A stretch of 63,800 bases of DNA from a virus, in the IMG/VR virus record IMGVR_UViG_3300032282_004188, positions 1 to 63,800 of that record; one strand, 5' to 3'. Both the position numbers and the translations under genes were made by a program. Below are positions 53,729-62,612 of this stretch, one piece after another. Position 1 is the first letter of the stretch. Each line of letters starts with the position of its first letter. The notes beneath the pieces are model-generated. The model was not told the origin of the DNA, searched no databases, and saw only the letters and a list, made by a program, of their open reading frames with translations.

Positions 53729-55582
53729 CTAAAACATTTTTCTAATTTTTTTAGAACTAGTTGATCTCTTAAAGCTTCCAGTTGACTCTAATGCGCTTGC
53801 TCTACCAGTCATCATAAATTTTGGTTTTTCATCTTCTAAATCTGGATTATTTTGTTTAGTCATAAAAAATTCATTAGAGAAACTTTCTGTTCTATTAGCA
53901 TAATTTCCTTGAGAAAATTCTCCATAATTCTGGGTTATAGCCAACAGCGCAAGCATTAATGCGTCGTGTGCGTGATCCATAGCGGATCCTGCTGCTTCAA
54001 AAACTGGGCGTCCAGTTTGAGTAGTTCTAATGACTACATAAGATATTAGTTGCATGTAAATTTCTTCATCTGATTCTGGAATAAGTATTCTTTCTTTTTC
54101 CAAGAACTGTCTAAGGTTATCAACCATAAAAGGTTTCATTTCCTTTTTAATCATCAATTTAGTATAAGGATCTCTTACGTCAATACTTTCTCCAAATCCA
54201 ATACCTTTAACTTTATCTTTAAGGCCAGAGTGTGGATTTTCTACTCCATGTTTCTTCAAAAGTTCAACTTGCACTTCTCCGTATCCACGATCAACATAAA
54301 TATGCTTGGGATTAAATGCTCGGTTTAATTCAATTATTCTATCTACAGCTTTTGTTAACGTATATTCTGATCGAGCTATTTCTTCTCTATAGCAAATCCT
54401 GCTTTTACCCCTAAACCTAGAATCTTCATAGTTTTCTGCACAAGTTTCCACTATAACTATATTAGTTCCCGCGCCATATTTATCCCAGTCAACACCAATT
54501 GTATGGAAAGATCTTGCTGAAGTAATTTCAGGAATATAATCCCAAGATGGCGAAATAAAAGCTCTATCAACAAACTTTCTTGGATAAACTCCTTCTGAAT
54601 CCTCCCCCCAGTCGGCCTCTATTTCATGTCGATATCCACTTGGTGAATATTGTTCTCTAAATTCTTCTTCTTGTTCTTTGGAAAAATAAGGGTTACAGTA
54701 ACTTGGGAACCAGAACTCGGTAAATCTTGGCGATCTACACCATTCCCAAAATCTTTCTCTACGACCAGTAGGAGTAGAAGCACCAATCATAACTTTGTCA
54801 GGTTGATCCTCTGCTGTTTTCTGGAGCATAGCGTATAGCGCGTCCAGATCGTCCGCGTGCATGTAATCCATTTCATCAAGAACAATTAAGTGAGCTTCTT
54901 GACCACGGGCAACATCACTTTTTCCGCCACTTTTCATGCCGGAAGTAAAGAATCTAATTGTTGATCCATTTGAAAATTGAATCATAAATTGTGGACTCGT
55001 AACTTTTCTACTAATAGAGTTAGTTACAACTTCATTCTTAGAAGATATCCTCAATATCTCCTGATAGATAAGTTCAACTTGAGTTTTCATTGGTGCAATA
55101 ACCAATGATCTTCCATCCTTATGCGTATAGCTGTAATGTAATAACATTATTGCTAAACTAAATGTTTTACCTAGACGACGACCAGCTCTGAGAACTTTTC
55201 TTAATCCTGGATCCCTTAAAATTAATATTTGATATACTCTAAGTTCTGCTCCAAGAAATTGCTTAGCCCATACTACTGGATCTCTTGAGATATGCAGCTG
55301 TCTTTGATGTTCAGCACTGACACCTGCCGCCAATAAATCAAGATCTATTTCAAATGGCTCATCTACTAAAAGAGCTAGTTCTTTATTGGTTAACTTTCTT
55401 TCAATTACTGGAGTTCCATCACTCCACGAAATATGGTTTAATTTATTTTCAAAAACCCATTCAATTCTATTAATTTGTTTTATTAATTCAGGATCTTGAT
55501 CTTTAATTATCTCAAATAAATCTTCTCTAGAAAGAGCTCCTAAAGCTTCTCTGAATTCTTGTGTTTTGCTAAAAATTCCCAT
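53729..55582 (-). CDS. terL: Terminase large subunit (ATPase-nuclease packaging motor)
   Basis: A 617-residue terminase. Residue numbers here count from the GTG two codons upstream. The Walker A is RAGRRLGKT at 134-142, Walker B is LIVLDEMD at 234-241 with Asp238 and Glu239, and the coupling motif is GASTPTGR at 269-276. The C-terminal RNase H-like nuclease starts TIGVDWD (Asp367), continues IYVDRGYG and ends with MDHAHDALMLAL. Together these give the ATPase that drives DNA into the prohead and the nuclease that cuts the concatemer. Length is normal for the family. The ATG at 55582 has a GGGTGAT just before it and overlaps the stop region of the upstream gene; a GTG at 55588 is a second candidate. 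This is one of the safest calls in the window. Confidence 0.96.
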   Translation of the reverse strand: MGIFSKTQEFREALGALSREDLFEIIKDQDPELIKQINRIEWVFENKLNHISWSDGTPVIERKLTNKELALLVDEPFEIDLDLLAAGVSAEHQRQLHISRDPVVWAKQFLGAELRVYQILILRDPGLRKVLRAGRRLGKTFSLAIMLLHYSYTHKDGRSLVIAPMKTQVELIYQEILRISSKNEVVTNSISRKVTSPQFMIQFSNGSTIRFFTSGMKSGGKSDVARGQEAHLIVLDEMDYMHADDLDALYAMLQKTAEDQPDKVMIGASTPTGRRERFWEWCRSPRFTEFWFPSYCNPYFSKEQEEEFREQYSPSGYRHEIEADWGEDSEGVYPRKFVDRAFISPSWDYIPEITSARSFHTIGVDWDKYGAGTNIVIVETCAENYEDSRFRGKSRICYREEIARSEYTLTKAVDRIIELNRAFNPKHIYVDRGYGEVQVELLKKHGVENPHSGLKDKVKGIGFGESIDVRDPYTKLMIKKEMKPFMVDNLRQFLEKERILIPESDEEIYMQLISYVVIRTTQTGRPVFEAAGSAMDHAHDALMLALLAITQNYGEFSQGNYANRTESFSNEFFMTKQNNPDLEDEKPKFMMTGRASALESTGSFKRSTSSKKIRKMF

Positions 55583-55584
55583 AA

Positions 55585-56934
55585 TCACCCATAATGTGCT
55601 GCCATCATTGCACCCTCTGTTCCAAGGGCACTTCTTGCATTAAGTCTAGAATTTTGAATTGCTTGAACACCTCTAGATCTAGAGGTTGCTGCTGCTTCTG
55701 TATCTTTATAACCCATCCCAAAAGATGGTTTAGCTATTGAGCCCTGCAATGACTTATTAGCATCTTTGGCTAAGTTTATCCCACTTTTGACTACTTCGCC
55801 AGCCATTTGACCGAGATCATAAACCATTGAGGCTGCGGCAAGTATTTGAACGCCAGGAATTGCCATTGCTGCTGCTCTTCCTGCTAACACTTTTCCAGCA
55901 CCTTCAACTGCTAATTTTTTTGTAGCACTAGCTCCTAGTTCGCTAAATAGTTTTTTACCACCACTTGCCCTTAAAAGATCTATGGCTCCCTCTGAACCTT
56001 TTATAAGTTTGCCTCCAACTTTTAGTCCATCTTCACCAAATGCTTTTGCGAATGCGGTACCAAAAGACTGTTCTGCTTTTGCGGCCCCTTCCAATGCCCT
56101 TCCGGTTAGTCCCTCAACGCCACCAAAACCCTGTGCACCCCTGATGTATCCTCCAATATATTGAGTGCCTGCTCCAGACATCGATGAGGCGTACATATTG
56201 CCCCTAACCCCTTGAGTTCCGACCGCTCCAGCCTGTGCGGGTATTCCACCAAGAGCTTTGGCGCCTAATTGCCCACCTTGAGGAACTGGCACTTTATTCA
56301 TATTGCCTAACATGTTCAGTGCTCTATCCGACTTAGCTAATTTTGCAGCTGCTCTTGAGCTACCTTTCATGGCTTTTGCTTCCAGCATGTCTATTCTTCT
56401 GCCTGCACTTATGCCAGATATCAGTCCTGGTCCAAAGGCGGATTCACCTTCTTTAAGGTCTATTCCCATATTCGATATTGCAGTTTTTCCAAATTTGCTA
56501 TTTCCTATGAATCCAGAAGCGCCAAATGGTGTATACGCATTTTCTGCGGAGTCTGCGAAGACGCTGAGAGAATGATATCTTCCTAAATTTCTAGGCCTTA
56601 GACTTGCATTATTAAGTCTAGATGATCTAAGGAATGGAGTTTTTCTGGCATCACCGGTAAGACTTGCCATTGTTTTATTTCTTTTTGCGCCACCAAAAAA
56701 TTGTTTAGTGGCAGATTCATAGCTATTCATGGTTCCAGATTGTAAAGTTCTAAATTTCGCCGCCCTTCTGGCATCTACCCCTTTGCCTAGCCTGGACGCA
56801 CTGTCCATATATCCGCCACGCAATAGGGTATTAGAACCTCTCATTGAGCTAAAACCAGCTGATGTAGCCATTCCTGGCATTGATTCTGACATGCGCGCCC
56901 ACAAGGGAGCTTCAGGGGTACCTTCTTCCATCAT
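55585..56934 (-). CDS. Gly/Ala-rich probable structural protein next to large terminase
   Basis: A 449-residue protein starting MMEEGTPEAPLWARM. This start follows AAGGGGA by ten bases and lies just after the stop of the preceding gene. It is rich in Gly, Ala, Ser and basic residues, with short helices, for example a repeated AAKLAKSDRALNML type stretch. One hydrophobic segment lies near residue 360-380 (AAAMAIPGVQILAAASMVY). The C-terminus ends AMMAAHYG. It resembles its neighbour (219 aa) and the 2201-aa protein in composition. No catalytic motif is seen. It ends inside the start region of the large terminase, so the two are probably translated together. Likely a virion protein of unknown function. 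Confidence 0.5.
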   Translation of the reverse strand: MMEEGTPEAPLWARMSESMPGMATSAGFSSMRGSNTLLRGGYMDSASRLGKGVDARRAAKFRTLQSGTMNSYESATKQFFGGAKRNKTMASLTGDARKTPFLRSSRLNNASLRPRNLGRYHSLSVFADSAENAYTPFGASGFIGNSKFGKTAISNMGIDLKEGESAFGPGLISGISAGRRIDMLEAKAMKGSSRAAAKLAKSDRALNMLGNMNKVPVPQGGQLGAKALGGIPAQAGAVGTQGVRGNMYASSMSGAGTQYIGGYIRGAQGFGGVEGLTGRALEGAAKAEQSFGTAFAKAFGEDGLKVGGKLIKGSEGAIDLLRASGGKKLFSELGASATKKLAVEGAGKVLAGRAAAMAIPGVQILAAASMVYDLGQMAGEVVKSGINLAKDANKSLQGSIAKPSFGMGYKDTEAAATSRSRGVQAIQNSRLNARSALGTEGAMMAAHYG

Positions 56935-56938
56935 GTTA

Positions 56939-57598
56939 CTAGTATCCCCTTCTTGAATTGTGCATTCCGAGAACAATATCACCAGATGCGCTTAATTGAC
57001 TAGCTGTTGATGATGACGACGAATAAGGTGATTGCCTATAAAATTCTTGGTTATTGGTAATATGCCCACCTATGAGCCCAGCTGATGGAAGTGATCCACC
57101 TAGTGCTGCTCCAGCTAATCCACCAATTGCCCCACCTGCAACTTTGCCAAATGTGCCCATCGAAAATGCCGTGCCTATAGCTCCGCCTATAGCTGAGCCA
57201 GCTACTCCACCCACAACACCTCCTGAAACTCCGCCTGCAGCCGTAGCTGCTAACATTGTAGTTCCGCCACCTGGAACCCCAGCGTGTGTAGCCATGAAGT
57301 CACCCGGCGCAGAAGCTTGGAGCATTCCCCCTCCGACTCCTCCCATCATACTTCCAACTAAAGTCCTAGCATTTAGATCTCTTCCAGTAAAGTACCTATC
57401 AGCATTCTCGTCCCCAAAAGCTGCTCCCAGTACTGCATCTTTGGTTGCTGGACCAACTTTTGAGCCAACGCCAAGAGCAAACACGCCAGCGCCTAAGGCT
57501 CCCATTGCAGCTCTGCTAGACATAATGCTAGCTGGAGCTCTGCCTAGTCGTTCTGCAGCGCCCATTGCTACTTTCTTTCCAAAGTTTAGCATTCCCAT
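56939..57598 (-). CDS. Glycine-zipper hydrophobic protein, possible membrane-active virion protein
   Basis: A 219-residue protein starting MGMLNFGKK. This ATG is chosen because GGAGG lies six bases upstream; an upstream GTG overlaps the previous stop. Residues about 30-50 are hydrophobic (AAMGALGAGVFALGVGS). Residues about 112-170 are a long glycine zipper with repeated GGVxGG and GGAIGG units. Such segments pack tightly in membranes and are common in pore-forming and internal virion proteins. The tail is Ser-rich and ends NSRRGY. It lies between the exonuclease-anchor gene and another glycine-rich protein, upstream of the large terminase. I infer a role in the virion or in membrane penetration. 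No family is certain. Confidence 0.5.
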   Translation of the reverse strand: MGMLNFGKKVAMGAAERLGRAPASIMSSRAAMGALGAGVFALGVGSKVGPATKDAVLGAAFGDENADRYFTGRDLNARTLVGSMMGGVGGGMLQASAPGDFMATHAGVPGGGTTMLAATAAGGVSGGVVGGVAGSAIGGAIGTAFSMGTFGKVAGGAIGGLAGAALGGSLPSAGLIGGHITNNQEFYRQSPYSSSSSTASQLSASGDIVLGMHNSRRGY

Positions 57599-57600
57599 TT

Positions 57601-60600
57601 TCACCCTCCATAAAGGTGGTTATACTTATTATTGCCCATTTGTGTGTGACCTATTTTTCTATTATCTAGATTGCCGACCACTCCAGCTGTCACTAAGGGG
57701 TCTCTTCTAGCAGAATTTAAAGACGGCACTGAGGAACCATAATTGCTAGACGCGTTTTGGCGAAATGACTCAGTTGGCTGCTGTTGCAGAGTTTCATCAT
57801 ATAAATTTGTTTCCTTTTTTCTCTTACCTATATAGTAACCTGCAGCAAGCGCTGTTAACCCCAATGCTGCTATTCCTGCTGGTCCTTTGAATTTATGATA
57901 ACTTTCTACGGCTGTTGATATTGGGGTTTGTCTTCTACCAGATCTTAGATTTGTTACGGCTCTGTGTAATAAATTATTATCACCCAATAATGCTTCCCCA
58001 ACTTTTGAAGCGTCTTCCATTGCGGATTTATTTGCGCCCATTAATCTATTTCTAGCTGTTGCCCCTCCTGCATCGATGACTTTTTTATCATATACGTGCC
58101 CGAGAGCTAGAGTGTCACCTGCCTCACCAAGGATGTTAGCCTGAAGGCTGGATGTATCGTTAGCTATGTCCATTCCATTTTTACTTATAGCTTCCGTCAT
58201 GCTCTCAACTACATCTTGATTATACTTATCCCCAAAGCTGGCAATACCAACACCGCGCTCCTCTATGGATTCAGTAATTGCTTGAATTGATTTTTCCCTG
58301 TTTTCTGCTACTGTTAATCCTGGTTGTTCTTTATATGTTTCTTTAAACATCGCTGCTTGCGTATGAAGCTCGTCCATATCATCTAGGGAGGTTATTTTAC
58401 CTTTGAAATCATCTGACGCAATAAAGTCTGCGTGCAGTTGTTCTGCAATTGATCTGGCAGTTAATCCAGATTCATCTTGCCCCTGTTTCCATACAAGGTT
58501 TAAGGTTTTAAACATTTCGCCTTGATCTTTTCTTTCTGCAACGCTAAAAGAAACGGCAAGGTTCCCTTCTGCAATCTTTTCTCCCACGCTTATCGTGCTA
58601 GGTATTGCTCCTGTCGCTGCTCCTACTGCTGACGATGGTGGTGACACGCTTAGGCTTTTAAAATAATCATAATCTAAAAGAATTTTCTTAGCCTGACCTT
58701 GTTCTCCTGCCAATCTAAATGATGATTGTTTCTTGTAATGGCTAATTCCAAATTGAGAAGTAACATCTGCTATTTCATTACTTGCGGCATAGGCAAACCT
58801 CTCGGTTATTTGTGCTGATAGGCCAGTTCCTAAATCTTCAAATCCTCCTAGATTAGCCTTATTATAGACTTCAGTAGCTAGTGATGAAGTTCCGCTAGCC
58901 AGTATATTACTTATAACGGTTGGCTTTACTCCTAGAAATCCATATTTATTACCAGAAGCTAAAGATGATTCTGCGTGCGAGATAAGCTTACCGGTTACAT
59001 CACTAGCTGAATCTTTGCCTAGATTTAATCCAGTAGCAAAATTCATTTTTGTTTCAAAGGATCCGTTACCCCTCATGATGTCTCTAAATTGTAGTTTACT
59101 TGGAGTTTCTGCAAAATTCTTATAAAGATTTGCAATATTATCTACATATTTTTCAGGATCAACCTCTGCAGCCGCCGTGCCTAATGTTCGATTCATTATT
59201 TCCATAGCAGTGTTTTGTTCAAATGAAATTCCAAGGGACATTATCTGTTTTTCCGCTCGATTATATTTAAATTTTTGACCAAGAGCGCTTATTTCTCCCA
59301 TGTTAGTATCATTCTTAGCTTGAGCTATTAAACTTCTTAAATGACTTTCAGCTTTAGATTGTTCTAGAGCTATTCCCTCTTGTTCTGCTCCTGTGAATAA
59401 TTTAAATTTACCTTCTTCTGATTTTATAAATCCTTGAGCAATATTATTATTCATCTGATTCTGTACTGTTGAAATTTTTGCAGGATCTGCTAGTAGGTCT
59501 CCCGCTAAGACATCTTGAAGCGAAATAGTAGCTCGAACCCCAGAAAGACCTTCACCTTGGGCATAGGATAGAGCCGTATCTGTTAACAACTTTGGGTCTG
59601 CAATATTTGTTACTGCAGTTGTTGCTGCTGATTTAAAAACTGTTCTTCTTGCTATATCTAATAGTTCAGCGGGAACATTTTTGGATACGTTAGATGCGTT
59701 GCGAAAATCTAGTTTGCCCGTATGCATATACTTCAATATATGGTCTTGGAGCATTGTGTCAGTTTCTGCGACGTGAGATCCTGCTAATATTTTTTCAAAT
59801 ATCTGGGGAGCGTGTTGTTCGTCTGCCATTAAATCAATTAGATTAGTATTCATCACAAAATTTTCCACGCCCGCGTACGTAGATTTGCCACCTGTTGTTA
59901 CATCAGCTAAAGATTCTGTTGAAAAAAATTGCTTAATATATTTCTCCCCACGAACAACTGAGTCCGGTTCGTTACCTATCGCCTGCTGAGCTTTATCAGT
60001 AATGTAAGCTCTACCTAATTCTAGCGTATCTATAAGGAATGATTTATTATTTTTTTTCTTATCAAGAAAAGTAGATACTAAACCTTTTAATTCTTCGTCT
60101 GCGTGATATCCCTTCATGCCGCTCATAGTTCTTAGCATCTGCGTTATGTCGAAGTTTACATTATGGCCAGTTACTTGATCTGAGTCATTTAAGGTTTTCA
60201 TAACTTTTTTCATATTTTGTAAAAAATGTTCTTCATTATTCGCTAGAGATCCCATATTTTCTGACTTAGCGATAAAACCACTTAATGTATCGCTGAGTTG
60301 TGGACCAGCTAGAATTCCTCCCATTCTAGGAGAATTATATCCAAATTTTTCTACAGTTTCAGCCATGCCATCTAAACTTGTTCTTTGAGCAAGTGATACT
60401 GACCTCACTTGTGACATTGATCCAAGTCCAGTTGTTTCAACGTCAAATGTTACTACTTTTTTCAAGGAGCCGTCAGCATTGGGGGTAAAGTCTAATAAGC
60501 CGCTAACACCTTGGGCATCTCTTTTTCTCATTTCTCCTATTTGAAAAAGATTCCTTTCAAGGTCGTCAGCAGATGTGATATTTGTTGAACCAAATCTAAC

Positions 60601-61122
60601 GTCAGCAACGGAGTTGGATGTTGGGTCAATATTGAATATCATTTTATTCAGCATGACTTGTGCCGGATGCTCAAGACCCTGCTCTACCTCAAACATTGCA
60701 GGTGTTCTATATGGACTGGAAGATGGAAGGTGTCTTGCTGGCAACCCTGCGTTAGCAAAAAGGTCTTCTATTTTAAGGACTGACCCGGCAAATACGTTTT
60801 CAAGTTTTTTTCTTGATTCAAGATTAAGAATACTTAAATCTATTGATCCAGTATTTCGCATCATGTCAACATCTAAATTTTTAGCAAAAGATTTTCTAAC
60901 ATTTTTAATGTCAGATAACTCTTCATAATATTGCCTTTCAAAATCTCGATACTTTCCCATAAAGGTGTCGCTATCGCCATATATTTGATTAGCTAGGCCG
61001 CTATCAACTATTCTTTCGCCTATTCCTCTATTGGCTGGATTTGTTGCGGTTGATCTAAAAATACCTTTTTGAATAGTTTCAATTAGATTTTGGAATTTTT
61101 CGTGAATAGGTTTTATTGCCAT
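57601..61122 (-). CDS. Large DEDDh exonuclease-domain protein with C-terminal membrane anchor
   Basis: An 1173-residue protein. Residues about 222-460 form a DnaQ-like 3'-5' exonuclease domain with all three motifs: VVTFDVETTGLG (Asp227, Glu229), GHNVNFD (Asp325) and SHVAETD (His450, Asp455). These are the four acidic residues and the histidine that bind the two catalytic metals in DEDDh enzymes. The N-terminal 220 residues and the long middle region (460-1070) match nothing I know. Residues about 1080-1099 are a membrane helix, followed by KRKKE and a 69-residue Asn/Ser/Gly-rich tail ending HLYGG. No polymerase motifs are present. Location between the probable small terminase and large terminase, on a coupled TAATG start, suggests a virion or packaging protein that trims DNA ends or attacks host DNA on entry. 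This role is inferred. Confidence 0.75.
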   Translation of the reverse strand: MAIKPIHEKFQNLIETIQKGIFRSTATNPANRGIGERIVDSGLANQIYGDSDTFMGKYRDFERQYYEELSDIKNVRKSFAKNLDVDMMRNTGSIDLSILNLESRKKLENVFAGSVLKIEDLFANAGLPARHLPSSSPYRTPAMFEVEQGLEHPAQVMLNKMIFNIDPTSNSVADVRFGSTNITSADDLERNLFQIGEMRKRDAQGVSGLLDFTPNADGSLKKVVTFDVETTGLGSMSQVRSVSLAQRTSLDGMAETVEKFGYNSPRMGGILAGPQLSDTLSGFIAKSENMGSLANNEEHFLQNMKKVMKTLNDSDQVTGHNVNFDITQMLRTMSGMKGYHADEELKGLVSTFLDKKKNNKSFLIDTLELGRAYITDKAQQAIGNEPDSVVRGEKYIKQFFSTESLADVTTGGKSTYAGVENFVMNTNLIDLMADEQHAPQIFEKILAGSHVAETDTMLQDHILKYMHTGKLDFRNASNVSKNVPAELLDIARRTVFKSAATTAVTNIADPKLLTDTALSYAQGEGLSGVRATISLQDVLAGDLLADPAKISTVQNQMNNNIAQGFIKSEEGKFKLFTGAEQEGIALEQSKAESHLRSLIAQAKNDTNMGEISALGQKFKYNRAEKQIMSLGISFEQNTAMEIMNRTLGTAAAEVDPEKYVDNIANLYKNFAETPSKLQFRDIMRGNGSFETKMNFATGLNLGKDSASDVTGKLISHAESSLASGNKYGFLGVKPTVISNILASGTSSLATEVYNKANLGGFEDLGTGLSAQITERFAYAASNEIADVTSQFGISHYKKQSSFRLAGEQGQAKKILLDYDYFKSLSVSPPSSAVGAATGAIPSTISVGEKIAEGNLAVSFSVAERKDQGEMFKTLNLVWKQGQDESGLTARSIAEQLHADFIASDDFKGKITSLDDMDELHTQAAMFKETYKEQPGLTVAENREKSIQAITESIEERGVGIASFGDKYNQDVVESMTEAISKNGMDIANDTSSLQANILGEAGDTLALGHVYDKKVIDAGGATARNRLMGANKSAMEDASKVGEALLGDNNLLHRAVTNLRSGRRQTPISTAVESYHKFKGPAGIAALGLTALAAGYYIGKRKKETNLYDETLQQQPTESFRQNASSNYGSSVPSLNSARRDPLVTAGVVGNLDNRKIGHTQMGNNKYNHLYGG

Positions 61123-61838
61123 TATTCTTTAGTTTCTGGACTCTGTATCTCTATGTATTCATCTTTGTCGTAAATGCCAAGTTTTTGCTTTAAGAGTTTT
61201 TCTCTTTGATTTTCCAGTGACTGAACTTTGAATAATATATCAGATATAGCTTGCGCGCTATCTAGTTGAGTTTGTCCAACTTTAGCTTTAGCTTCTCTTG
61301 TTGCAAGTAATTGATTTCTTAAATCTTTTCTGCGCCGATGAAGTCTATCTTCAAGTTCCACGGCTAAGTGAAGTTCCTTCTTGAGTATGGGCATACCGTC
61401 GTTATCTATTCCAACAATGTTTTCTTGGATAAAATGTTCTTTAGCGAGAAGTTTAGTCTTGCGAATATACTGCACTTCTTGATCCACTAGATCCCTGATC
61501 ATCGATACTTCCACTAGATTGTCGGGATGCACGTCTAGTTGTTCCATATACTCCGCTGTAAATTGCGAAACAATAGACATTTCTATTGGACACGGTTTTC
61601 CGCGAGGAGCTAAATTCTCTTTTAGTAAAGGGCAAGTATCTGCGAAGGTGCACTTAGATGCTTCACAGTTCATTGGAATAGATGAAAACATTGACGTTCT
61701 AGTCTTTTGTGGCCGGACTAATTCAACAGCCTTTTCCCTTTGTTCATCTGTCCAAGTTTCGGGGAAAAATAAATCTGGTCTTAAAGATTCAAAATTATTT
61801 AAAAATTTACTCTTATCACTTTTTTCAATATTACTCAT
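61122..61838 (-). CDS. Probable terminase small subunit
   Basis: A 238-residue protein with a cysteine-rich N-terminal segment (MNCEASKCTFADTCPLLKEN, residues 56-75, then PCPIE), followed by long charged helices ending in coiled coil. In several large phages a protein with this Cys-x4-Cys-x5-Cys pattern followed by GxPCP and helices with an LLATREAK-type stretch lies just upstream of the large terminase and is taken as the small subunit, which recognises viral DNA and hands it to the motor. I recall the pattern and cannot search it. Here the large terminase is three genes downstream. The stop codon overlaps the start of the exonuclease gene as TAATG. It could instead be a zinc-binding regulator. 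Confidence 0.5.
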   Translation of the reverse strand: MSNIEKSDKSKFLNNFESLRPDLFFPETWTDEQREKAVELVRPQKTRTSMFSSIPMNCEASKCTFADTCPLLKENLAPRGKPCPIEMSIVSQFTAEYMEQLDVHPDNLVEVSMIRDLVDQEVQYIRKTKLLAKEHFIQENIVGIDNDGMPILKKELHLAVELEDRLHRRRKDLRNQLLATREAKAKVGQTQLDSAQAISDILFKVQSLENQREKLLKQKLGIYDKDEYIEIQSPETKE

Positions 61839-62001
61839 TTAAATCTATCCATTCAGTACTGTATGAACTATCGGAATAAAACTTTTGTATAGTTACACTT
61901 TTGCAGTAACTACAATAACTATCTCTAATAAGGCAGTCGGTAGTAAAATCAAAATACTCACTAACTACTTCAGTTTTCTTGTCACATCTCGGACAGTTCA
62001 T
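61831..62001 (-). CDS. 56-aa zinc-ribbon-like protein
   Basis: A short frame beginning MNCPRCDKK, with a second pair CSYC at residues 30-33, giving CxxC, 23 residues, CxxC. This is the usual layout of a small zinc ribbon. The C-terminus ends WIDLNE. The start lies inside the last codons of the 139-aa gene, in another frame, and its stop overlaps the ATG of the 238-aa gene in the arrangement ATGAGTAA, so translation of the three genes is probably coupled. No strong ribosome binding site is seen. The paired Cys motifs and the tight overlaps on both sides are the evidence that this is a real gene. Zinc ribbons of this size often bind DNA or RNA. Confidence 0.6.
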   Translation of the reverse strand: MNCPRCDKKTEVVSEYFDFTTDCLIRDSYCSYCKSVTIQKFYSDSSYSTEWIDLNE

Positions 62002-62401
62002 CTAGGGCTTTCATTAAGCTTTTTTGAAGCTTGCCTGCCAACTCTGCGTTTTGTGCGGCGTTAAAGAAGATTCCCACTTCTCTAATTTCATCAGAAGTCA
62101 AGTATGAAGACAACTTATATCTAGACCCCTTGCAAACATCGCAGTAAAAATCTCTTTCTTCTGTAAGGCATGTGCACTTTTCAATAATATCAAAAAACTC
62201 TAGAGAGTCTGCGAGTTCAAACCATTTATTTTTAAATAACTTCTTTATCTGTTCTTTGTATGCTCTTAGCTTTTGTTGATCACTAGATAAGAGTGTTCCC
62301 ATATCTAAAGATTGCTTCATTAAATCATTTATGCTTTTATATAGGAAATTTGCTAATTGAAAATCCCCATTAATATCTGTGAATTTTTTCCAATCATTCA
62401 T
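61982..62401 (-). CDS. 139-aa protein with a CxC/CxxC cysteine cluster
   Basis: The protein is mostly helical, with a short cysteine-rich segment near residues 76-92 of the form CTC, eleven residues, then CDVC. This spacing could bind one zinc ion, as in zinc-ribbon proteins. The N-terminus MNDWKKFTDINGDF and the C-terminus LMKALDELSEM are both amphipathic. No family is recognised. Its 3' end overlaps the start of another small cysteine protein, and both precede the probable small terminase, so a role in DNA packaging or late regulation is possible. The ribosome binding site is weak, which may mean it is coupled to the 51-aa gene upstream. Confidence 0.55.
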   Translation of the reverse strand: MNDWKKFTDINGDFQLANFLYKSINDLMKQSLDMGTLLSSDQQKLRAYKEQIKKLFKNKWFELADSLEFFDIIEKCTCLTEERDFYCDVCKGSRYKLSSYLTSDEIREVGIFFNAAQNAELAGKLQKSLMKALDELSEM

Positions 62402-62406
62402 TGTAA

Positions 62407-62562
62407 TTAATTCTTTTTGTATATCTTAATTGATTTTTTTAAATCTTTTTTTATTTTTTTAAGCTCTTTCTTTTTTTCGCTTATTGTATTTTTTAAGATT
62501 ATATTTAAATCTTTTCTTGTCGGTCCATATTCAATTTCTTTATCTTTTTTCATCGTAAACAT
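62407..62562 (-). CDS. Lysine-rich 51-aa helical protein
   Basis: A small gene in the gap between the Arg-rich protein and the 139-aa protein. The protein begins MFTMKKDKEIEYGPTR and continues as an amphipathic Lys/Ile/Leu helix ending IYKKN. An AAAGGA sits about seven bases before the ATG. About two residues in five are lysine, so it is strongly basic. The reading frame closes just six bases before the next gene starts, as expected for a cotranscribed gene. No family is recognised. A nucleic-acid-binding or packaging-accessory role is possible from charge and location only. An alternative start is the in-frame ATG at 62553. Confidence 0.55.
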   Translation of the reverse strand: MFTMKKDKEIEYGPTRKDLNIILKNTISEKKKELKKIKKDLKKSIKIYKKN

Positions 62563-62592
62563 ATTATATCCTTTACATATTTCATTTTTAAT

Positions 62593-62600
62593 TATTTATA
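62593..62600 (-). promoter_or_regulatory. TATAAATA box, possible late promoter
   Basis: On the minus strand the octamer TATAAATA lies 31 bases upstream of the 51-aa gene. It is identical to the T4 late-promoter core, but the region is extremely AT-rich, so a chance match is likely. No sigma factor that would read it is seen in the window. Confidence 0.2.
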
Positions 62601-62612
62601 ATTCATATTATA

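Noticed and set aside
57054-57710. A 218-codon plus-strand frame opposite the glycine-zipper gene
   Set aside because: Pro/Ala-rich antisense of Gly-rich coding sequence, a common artefact.
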